Source: an uncultured Dysgonomonas sp. (GTDB lineage Bacteria > Bacteroidota > Bacteroidia > Bacteroidales > Dysgonomonadaceae). Taken from it: 34,631 nucleotides of DNA. Within the stretch, counting starts at the first letter, position 1, and each line of letters begins with the position of its first letter. Location: positions 1-34,631 of the forward strand of contig CALKIV010000053.1 of NCBI GenBank assembly GCA_937995835.1. The letters run 5' to 3'. Shown piece after piece: positions 30,149 to 34,631 of the stretch. The notes beneath the pieces are model-generated. The model saw only the letters and a list, made by a program, of their open reading frames with translations, made no database searches and was not told the DNA's origin. A program made the translations under genes and the position numbers.

Positions 30149-30343
30149 TTAATCGATTAGCCTGGCTTGTCTGACAAAGCCATACTGGCTACATAATTTT
30201 TTGATTGGTTTTATATTGGTTGATTCCAATTTGTGACAATTATAATAGATTGTTCTTTCTTCTGGAATGACAACAAAACCTTTACTCCTAACCTCACTTA
30301 TCAGTTTAGTTAACTCTTCGCTTTCTTCATCCATTTCCTCCAA
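30149..30343 (-). CDS. Hypothetical early protein, 64 aa
   Basis: Unrecognised. Acidic N-terminus (MEEMDEESEELTKLI) then a basic, strand-containing half (GFVVIPEERTIYYNCHKLE, LCSQYGFVRQARLID). Overlaps the end of the 30327-30863 gene by 17 bp and precedes VapE, so it is part of the replication gene string. Possibly a small replication accessory factor; not provable here. Confidence 0.6.
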   Translation of the reverse strand: MEEMDEESEELTKLISEVRSKGFVVIPEERTIYYNCHKLESTNIKPIKKLCSQYGFVRQARLID

Positions 30344-30863
30344 ACAACTTAGAATTTCTATCTAGTATTGCTCTTATATCCTCATAGTTCATTTGTCTTT
30401 TAGTCTCTTCTGGTTCTACTTTGGGCACAATTGTTTGTTTATGTTTTTCGTAGATTCTATTTCGACGTTCAGTGCTATAATCTCCAAAGGCCCGGAGGAT
30501 AGCTTGAGCATCCACTGACCCAAAAAACTGGACACCATCTCCAAATAGAATTTTATCCGATATCAACTTTAGATCTGTGATGTAAAGATGTGAAAACCGG
30601 TCGTAGATTTTAAAAGCAATCTTTGTTGTCTCCGTTAGTGGGTTTCGTATATTCAATGTTTCATTAAGCACTTTTAGCCATCTGTCAACATAGTTCACAA
30701 CACTTTTCAAACCATATGTTTCTTCGAGTTGCAAAAGAGTAGTACGCTCCTCTTGGATGGAATTATCAATTGTTCTAATATCTGCAAGAATGGCATCGAG
30801 ATTATTAGGAGAGAATTCTTCCAAGAATTCATTGTATGTTGTTGGTAATTTGAATAAACTCAT
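30327..30863 (-). CDS. Early protein resembling DUF6633-type proteins, 178 aa
   Basis: A helical protein with an N-terminal coiled region (LDAILADIRTIDNSIQEER), a middle part with TTKIAFKIYDRFSHLYITDL and LKLISDKILFGDGVQFFG, then AQAILRAFGDYSTERRNRIY and a charged tail. The middle recalls DUF6633 proteins of Bacteroidales mobile elements, by memory only. It sits between the loader-like gene and VapE, which points to DNA replication or its control. Confidence 0.6.
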   Translation of the reverse strand: MSLFKLPTTYNEFLEEFSPNNLDAILADIRTIDNSIQEERTTLLQLEETYGLKSVVNYVDRWLKVLNETLNIRNPLTETTKIAFKIYDRFSHLYITDLKLISDKILFGDGVQFFGSVDAQAILRAFGDYSTERRNRIYEKHKQTIVPKVEPEETKRQMNYEDIRAILDRNSKLFGGNG

Positions 30864-30875
30864 AATATTTTATTT

Positions 30876-31367
30876 TTAGATATTCTTTTTTACAGCTCCA
30901 ATATCAAATCCTGTTGTAGATCCTACTTGATTATTATCTGGCTCCTCTCCTGTCATTTGTTTTTCGGAAGGGAGGAATAATCTAGGATATTGATTTCGTA
31001 TCATAAATTCTAGAATCATTATTGCTCGAGCTTCATTTTTACCAGATATAGTATTCAAGAATCTAAGATTCATTATTTCGGCTCTGGATGGGAGGAAGCG
31101 TTGGTGCGATTCTTCCAGGTATTCTTTGTAGATCTGCCATGCTTCAGTAAATTTTTTACTTTCGAATGGCATTTTCACTTCAGCTGGAGGAATTGGTTCT
31201 ACTAACTTCGAGAACTCATTATGTGAGGTTATAAGGTCATTTATCAACTTCTCCAATTTTCTTATCGCTTTCTTTGTTTTGTTATTCTCCACAGCCTCTA
31301 AGAATGGTGTAAAGTTGCTAACAAACTCAGATACACGCTCTGTATATACTTTCCATTGTGGTTTCAT
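30876..31367 (-). CDS. Replication-associated protein, helicase-loader-like C-terminus
   Basis: A 163-aa helical protein. The C-terminal part, FTEAWQIYKEYLEESHQRFL followed by SRAEIMNLRFLNTISGKNEA and RAIMILEFMIRNQYPRLFLP, follows the pattern of phage replisome organiser/helicase-loader C-terminal domains (FxxAWxxY ... A...LE.AI...Y..LF). The N-terminal part is a basic coil. Just upstream of the replication genes ending in VapE. Loader function is inferred. Confidence 0.6.
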   Translation of the reverse strand: MKPQWKVYTERVSEFVSNFTPFLEAVENNKTKKAIRKLEKLINDLITSHNEFSKLVEPIPPAEVKMPFESKKFTEAWQIYKEYLEESHQRFLPSRAEIMNLRFLNTISGKNEARAIMILEFMIRNQYPRLFLPSEKQMTGEEPDNNQVGSTTGFDIGAVKKNI

Positions 31368-31370
31368 AAT

Positions 31371-31712
31371 CTACAGATTAAATTTTTCACAAATATCTAC
31401 TATTATATCTTGTAACTTTTCGTAACAAAAACCGGGACGAGGAAAATATATGATTTTCGAAAATCCGATTTCAACTTCATAACTTTTACTTAATACATGT
31501 ACTATTTTAGACTTTTCTAATAGATCTAGCATTTCGCCAGTCATGTTGAAGTTACACTCTAAAGTCATTCTTGTAAAACCTCCATCGCTAGCATGAGGAT
31601 AGTAATACTTCAATTTATCTTCGTATACAAAGTTGTATGTTAGCGTATTCCCAACTTCTGTACATCCAACAAAGTTGCGGGTGTCACTTACTTCTTTAAA
31701 TTCTATTTTCAT
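31371..31712 (-). CDS. Hypothetical early protein, 113 aa
   Basis: Unrecognised mixed alpha/beta protein. Strands at TEVGNTLTYNFVYEDKLKYY and MTLECNFNMTGEMLDLLEKS, and a closing helix DIIVDICEKFNL. No signal, membrane or metal motif. It stops 3 bp before the start of the loader-like gene, so the two are probably translated together. No function suggested. Confidence 0.6.
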   Translation of the reverse strand: MKIEFKEVSDTRNFVGCTEVGNTLTYNFVYEDKLKYYYPHASDGGFTRMTLECNFNMTGEMLDLLEKSKIVHVLSKSYEVEIGFSKIIYFPRPGFCYEKLQDIIVDICEKFNL

Positions 31713-31717
31713 GGTAA

Positions 31718-31903
31718 TTATTTCTTGTTTATTACTTTATAGTTATCAGACCACACTACGCAATTTTGCGTTATGACTGATTTTTTATAATCGAAGTACA
31801 CAGCTCCACTAGGAGAAGGTTTGGTATGATCAGTTATCACATCTCCTGGTTTAAATCCTAATCGAGTCAGTTCCCAGTCTAAAATGCCTATTAATTCTAT
31901 CAT
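31718..31903 (-). CDS. Hypothetical early protein, 61 aa
   Basis: Unrecognised. Start at 31903 (MIELIGILDWELTRLG) is preferred to 31927, because the longer form would overlap the preceding gene and adds only a lysine-rich run. The product contains GFKPGDVITDHTKPSPSGAV and short strands. The DNA of its 3' half contains a perfect copy, in reverse orientation, of the 17-bp early element (31754-31770), so the site overlaps coding sequence. Confidence 0.55.
   Translation of the reverse strand: MIELIGILDWELTRLGFKPGDVITDHTKPSPSGAVYFDYKKSVITQNCVVWSDNYKVINKK
31754..31770 (-). repeat. Palindromic early-gene element, reverse copy inside a gene
   Basis: On the minus strand it reads CGCAAAATTGCGTAGTG, identical over 17 bases to the copy at 28820-28836 but inverted. 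It lies within the 3' half of the 31718-31903 gene, 41 bases upstream of the next start codon at 31712. Confidence 0.6.
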
Positions 31904-31907
31904 CTTA

Positions 31908-32087
31908 TTACTCTTTTTTTGCCTCATTAAACACTGCAGCAGCTATTCTTTCGTAGAGTGTATTGCTCTCGATGGGGAAGCTAGGAGTGAATTTTATATC
32001 TATCTCATTCCTGCCATCAGGAAGTTCATTGATTATCATCTCGCATTGCTTATGCCCTTGCTGTATGTGGATAATGATGGGAGTCAT
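31908..32087 (-). CDS. Small early protein, 59 aa
   Basis: This frame lies between two clear genes, 6 bp after the zinc-ribbon stop and 4 bp before the next start, so it fits the operon exactly. The product begins MTPIIIHIQQGHKQCEMIIN, then GRNEIDIKFTPSFPIESN and the helix ERIAAAVFNEAKKE. It looks like a small alpha/beta protein. No function recognised. Confidence 0.6.
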   Translation of the reverse strand: MTPIIIHIQQGHKQCEMIINELPDGRNEIDIKFTPSFPIESNTLYERIAAAVFNEAKKE

Positions 32088-32093
32088 TTGAAG

Positions 32094-32255
32094 TTATAAT
32101 CCCTCCATTGTCATTTCGTAAAAATCATCGCAATGGATGCAATCCACACATCTTCCTTCTTCATCATGGATATAAATCTCTTGAGAGTCAGCTCCACAGC
32201 TGGAGCAAATGCCATCTGTCAAATCAAAAGGGGAGTAAGTTGTCGTTTCTACCAT
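32094..32255 (-). CDS. Small zinc-ribbon protein, 53 aa
   Basis: The frame starts at ATG 32255 and codes two cysteine pairs: GICSSCGADSQEIY (Cys17, Cys20), then GRCVDCIHCDDFYEM (Cys36, Cys39, with a further Cys42). This spacing is that of a treble-clef or ribbon zinc site. Acidic overall. It is the second small early gene after the LuxR-like membrane protein. Zinc ribbons of this size in phages often bind DNA, RNA or host RNA polymerase; its target is unknown. Confidence 0.7.
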   Translation of the reverse strand: MVETTTYSPFDLTDGICSSCGADSQEIYIHDEEGRCVDCIHCDDFYEMTMEGL

Positions 32256-32369
32256 AATTCTTTTTCATTTTTAGTTATTAATAAAAAACTGTTTGCTTTG
32301 TTTGTGTCGCTAATTTAGTTCCTTGTTTAGGTCTGCAAAACCTAGAAAATCAATAATATAAAAGTGTAC

Positions 32370-32385
32370 ACCTAACGCTTTAGGT
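32370..32385 (-). terminator. Small hairpin between two early genes
   Basis: ACCTAA (32370-32375) and TTAGGT (32380-32385) form a 6-bp stem with a 4-base loop, 16 bases after the stop of the LuxR-like gene. The following minus-strand sequence is T-rich but lacks a clean T-run, so a weak or partial terminator is likely. The rest of the 145-base gap (32256-32400) holds no gene. Confidence 0.4.
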
Positions 32386-32400
32386 ATATATTTACATATG

Positions 32401-32808
32401 CTATACTGCTATAGTATCAGCATTCAATAAAGCATCGAGTGGGATAGAGCGCTCTCTTCTCCTAGAGAGCAATCTGCGTTGAGCTACTTGAATAGTTCTT
32501 TGCTCTTCTAGTCTTATTCTTGATCTCCGCTGGGGGAGAATTAAACCTTGAAAACAGATTAAAATAGCTGTAATGAGAGTTAGGGTAGGGTTGTTAAAGT
32601 AAATTTTCGACAGTTCTGTTACTTTACTAATATTTACTTTCTTAAAGATACTCTTCATGTGTGAGCTAGTTGTATCTTCACTCCTACACAATCGTTCAGC
32701 CTTCTCTTTGTTGCTTAAGCATTCGTCACAAGTCAATACAACATTGGTATATTCAACTTTTGACAGAATGCGCTGTAGATCACTCCTTGTCAGTGTTTTC
32801 ATATACAT
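32401..32808 (-). CDS. LuxR-type HTH protein with membrane segment
   Basis: The start is taken at ATG 32808 (an ATG at 32802 is also possible); either overlaps the preceding gene slightly. Residues of about 27-70 match the LuxR/GerE DNA-binding fold: LTCDECLSNKEKAERLCRSE, then DTTSSHMKSIFKKVNISKVT. A membrane helix follows (TLTLITAILICFQGLIL), then an Arg-rich region (QRRSRIRLEEQR, RRLLSRRRERS). This layout suggests a membrane-tied regulator. It is the second gene of the early operon, next to the repressor, and may take part in lysis-lysogeny control. Confidence 0.65.
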   Translation of the reverse strand: MYMKTLTRSDLQRILSKVEYTNVVLTCDECLSNKEKAERLCRSEDTTSSHMKSIFKKVNISKVTELSKIYFNNPTLTLITAILICFQGLILPQRRSRIRLEEQRTIQVAQRRLLSRRRERSIPLDALLNADTIAV

Positions 32809-33064
32809 TTGCTTCAGTGATAACTTTTCTAACAATTGCTTCTGATTCCAACCAAATTGCAATTTGAGTAGGAGTCAAATCTTTCCACTCCGAAACTTCA
32901 AACATATACCGTACAGTTCTAGGAGTGATCGACACTCCTTTACCATTCAGCACCTTAGATGCAATGTAGTTCCACAAGCCTTTTTCCTGCACCCATTTGA
33001 GCCTAAAATCTCGCTCTACTATAAAGTCTGTTGATCCTGATAATGATGTAAATTTCATTTTCAC
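32780..33064 (-). CDS. First early gene, hypothetical 94-aa protein
   Basis: Unrecognised protein divergent from the repressor, so placed like Cro/early control genes. It includes RLKWVQEKGLWNYIASKVLN and SITPRTVRYMFEVSEWKDLT followed by PTQIAIWLESEAIVRKVI. The middle (GVSITPRTVRYMFEVSEW) could be the recognition part of an HTH. Its leader carries the -7 box at 33138-33145 and the GAATATTC palindrome. A regulatory role is likely but not shown. Confidence 0.65.
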   Translation of the reverse strand: MKMKFTSLSGSTDFIVERDFRLKWVQEKGLWNYIASKVLNGKGVSITPRTVRYMFEVSEWKDLTPTQIAIWLESEAIVRKVITEANVYENTDKE

Positions 33065-33119
33065 GCTTTTATGTGATTGTTTTTTGTTATTTTTACCCTT
33101 TACTTTGTGAAATAAACGT

Positions 33120-33127
33120 GAATATTC
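33120..33127. promoter_or_regulatory. Probable repressor operator GAATATTC
   Basis: A perfect 8-bp palindrome downstream of the leftward early -7 box, around the expected start of transcription. The same GAATAT half-site occurs in the larger palindrome at 33152-33170. A bound repressor here would block the early promoter. Confidence 0.5.
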
Positions 33128-33137
33128 TCGCTATTTT

Positions 33138-33145
33138 CAAAAATA
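33138..33145 (-). promoter_or_regulatory. -7 box of the leftward early promoter
   Basis: The minus strand reads TATTTTTG, an exact TAnnTTTG match, about 75 bases before the early start at 33064. It lies between two palindromic half-site repeats, as expected of a repressor-controlled early promoter. No clear TTTG at -33. Confidence 0.55.
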
Positions 33146-33151
33146 CACTGC

Positions 33152-33170
33152 GAATATATGGATTATATTC
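33152..33170. promoter_or_regulatory. Probable repressor operator, 19-bp palindrome
   Basis: GAATATA and TATATTC are perfect 7-bp arms around TGGAT. Part of it (GGATTATATTCA, 33160-33171) is repeated exactly at 33191-33202, 31 bp (three DNA turns) downstream and 8 bases before the repressor ATG. It would cover the upstream part of the early promoter, while the second copy could govern repressor autoregulation. Confidence 0.65.
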
Positions 33171-33210
33171 AGTGATACAAAACAAAACACGGATTATATT
33201 CAATATTATT

Positions 33211-33636
33211 ATGGAATTTGCTCAGCGTCTCAAGAAATATATAGATTACAAAGGCATTAGTTTAAATGCTTTTGATCAATCCATTGGAACATCTAATGGA
33301 TATATCGGTAGAGCCATTAAAGGTAACAGCTCGTTAGGTAGTGATATATTGCAGAATATATTCAGTGAATACACTGACTTAAATCCAACATGGCTTTTGA
33401 CAGGTAAAGAAGAAATGTTATTTAATAACAACAAGCAAAGCTATCAACAAGATGAAATAGTTCACATAGCTAGTGAACCAGATATGCCATTTCATCATCT
33501 CCCTACATCGATAGATGATGAGAGAAAAACTTTAATTGCTTCAATAAATAAAATGACTGATACGGCAGATAGAAATAGTAGAACACTTGAAAAAATAGTG
33601 GACTATCTGGTTAGTAAGGATATAAATATAGAGTGA
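33211..33636 (+). CDS. HTH phage repressor (CI-like)
   Basis: The start at 33211 (MEFAQRLKKYIDYKGISLNA) is chosen over the upstream in-frame ATGs because the operator repeats lie before it. The product is 141 aa. Residues 3-60 form a lambda-repressor-type HTH: LNAFDQSIGTSNGYIGRAIK, then DILQNIFSEYTDLNPTWLLT. No peptidase S24 domain follows, so it is not of the self-cleaving type. A helical C-terminus (DRNSRTLEKIVDYLVSK) may oligomerise. It is the lysogeny repressor candidate, divergent from the early operon. Confidence 0.85.
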   Translation: MEFAQRLKKYIDYKGISLNAFDQSIGTSNGYIGRAIKGNSSLGSDILQNIFSEYTDLNPTWLLTGKEEMLFNNNKQSYQQDEIVHIASEPDMPFHHLPTSIDDERKTLIASINKMTDTADRNSRTLEKIVDYLVSKDINIE

Positions 33637-33648
33637 GAATTATATAGC

Positions 33649-34467
33649 ATGACAAAAAAAGTAAGCCATACCACACATGGAAAATTTCCAGGAACAAAAT
33701 TAGAAGGAGCTGATAAGTATAAGAAATTATATCACTATACTTCCTTCGAATCGTTTGTTAAAATCTGGTTAAGCAAAAAATTGCTTTTTAGTAAAATAGA
33801 GGGCATGAATGATATTCTAGAAGTCAATAAAAAATACTCTTTTGAGTTAGGAACCTGTAGAGAGTTGATTCGAGGAGTAATAGATAAACTAAACTCTTTT
33901 AAACAGATAAGCTTTACAATGGATTATGACTCATATATTATTGGAAGTATGTCGACATTAATGTGGGGACATTATGCAACAAAAGGTAAAGGTGTTTGCA
34001 TAGAATTTGACTATTCTAAACTAGACATCAAAGATACAATCTTCGAAGGTGAAATTACATATGAAACTTATTTGCCTGGTCCTCATTTCATTCCTCCAAG
34101 TTTAACTATTGAGGGTCTTGATGATTATTTTACTAAAAATCAAGAAACTATATTTTTTCAAAAACTAAAAGACTGGAGTGGGGAGAATGAATATAGATTA
34201 GTGAGTGGAAAAGATGATTTTCTAGATATTAGTACAGCAATTTCAGCAGTCTATGTTACAAGTAATAATTCTACAGAATGTATTTTACTTGAAGAATTGC
34301 TTCAAGGTTCAGACATTCCTGTAATGGAGTTTTTCTTTATTAATAATAGTTCACATGGTTATATTCCAAACATAAGACTTGCAAAAAGTATCAGAGATCA
34401 AACCGAAGAAGCAAGGAATAATCCTAATAATCTACTAAATAAACTTCATGCAGAAGTATGGAAATAA
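33649..34467 (+). CDS. DUF2971 family protein, probable lysogenic cargo
   Basis: A 272-aa protein with the DUF2971 pattern: LYHYTSFESFVKIWLSKKLL (27-46) with MND nearby, the central LMWGHYATKGKGVCIEFD (104-121), and WSGENEYRLV (176-185). It starts 12 bp after the repressor stop, on the same strand, so it is probably expressed in the lysogen together with the repressor. That position is typical of genes for superinfection exclusion or host defence. The spacing of the His-Tyr and Glu-x-Tyr-Arg motifs recalls ADP-ribosyltransferase-like folds, a tentative idea. The exact function is unknown. Confidence 0.8.
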   Translation: MTKKVSHTTHGKFPGTKLEGADKYKKLYHYTSFESFVKIWLSKKLLFSKIEGMNDILEVNKKYSFELGTCRELIRGVIDKLNSFKQISFTMDYDSYIIGSMSTLMWGHYATKGKGVCIEFDYSKLDIKDTIFEGEITYETYLPGPHFIPPSLTIEGLDDYFTKNQETIFFQKLKDWSGENEYRLVSGKDDFLDISTAISAVYVTSNNSTECILLEELLQGSDIPVMEFFFINNSSHGYIPNIRLAKSIRDQTEEARNNPNNLLNKLHAEVWK

Positions 34468-34631
34468 TGTATTTGAAGAAGTAAGAAAATCTAATAAATG
34501 CGACTCGATAGCATCTCGCTCCACCTTTAAGAAAGGGTATATCTATATATGATAAAAACAGGACGATTGCAGGACGTCTCACTAACAATCTATTGATTAT
34601 CAAGGTTAGCATCATTGCGCCAGGAACCTCT
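34468..34631. other. Gene-free right edge of the window
   Basis: No gene on either strand is convincing in these 164 bases. A short hairpin CCTTT/AAAGG (about 34525-34537) follows the DUF2971 stop, and AGGACG is repeated near 34560-34577. Neither an integrase, an attachment site nor a direct repeat of the left edge could be recognised. Confidence 0.4.

Noticed and set aside
34468..34615. Minus-strand 63-codon frame at the right edge
   Set aside because: No coding-like composition or start context; it overlaps the end of the DUF2971 gene.

Overview
This window is most of a tailed, siphovirus-like temperate phage or prophage of a Bacteroidota host (Bacteroidales seem most likely). The host call rests on several signs. 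Promoter -7 boxes match or nearly match TAnnTTTG, the usual Bacteroidota form. Start codons mostly lack Shine-Dalgarno sequences. There are Bacteroidota-style lipoproteins, a LuxR-type HTH fused to a membrane segment, and a VapE-type replication protein. No rRNA, tRNA, CRISPR array, insertion sequence, integrase, lysis gene or tail-fibre gene was found. A promoter at the left edge reads out of the window, so more phage genes probably lie beyond it.

Layout, read right to left because nearly all genes are on the minus strand. At 33.1-34.5 kb an HTH repressor and a DUF2971 protein are on the plus strand. They diverge from the early operon across an operator/promoter region. The early operon (33.06 to 26.84 kb) holds a LuxR-HTH membrane protein, small zinc-ribbon and unknown proteins, a helicase-loader-like protein, a VapE-family helicase, a KilA-N protein and a DUF551-like protein. 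It ends in a terminator, followed by a 552-bp gene-free region with TGTAGTA repeats that may be an origin or control region. A 164-aa basic protein at 25.8-26.3 kb sits at the early/late boundary and is a candidate late activator. The late genes follow: S49 prohead protease, major capsid protein, probable tail tube, and a tail-assembly chaperone pair joined by a predicted -1 frameshift. Next come a ParB-methylase fusion, a second DNA methylase, terminase small and large subunits, an AAA+ ATPase cargo gene with its own promoter, portal, connector-like genes, a SufE-like protein, a DUF1660-like zinc ribbon, tape measure and a large tail protein. At the left end are a Rieske-like lipoprotein, a secreted thermonuclease, another lipoprotein and small genes with their own promoters and strongly structured leaders.

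The most notable result is a putative phage-specific late promoter read directly from the sequence: TGTCCTTTA, exactly 19 bp, then a TAnnTTTG-like box. It occurs six times, only between genes, always leftward, and at the head of each late block. Two copies enclose a UUCG-loop terminator inside the 19-bp spacer. Other notable signals are an A10 slippery site between two tail chaperone frames, three different in-frame stop codons within about 720 bp that break the portal and the next gene, and a 17-bp palindromic element just upstream of several early genes. A SufE homologue in the morphogenesis operon and a degenerate Rieske-like lipoprotein also stand out. Protein family names come from motif recognition by eye; no database search was run.
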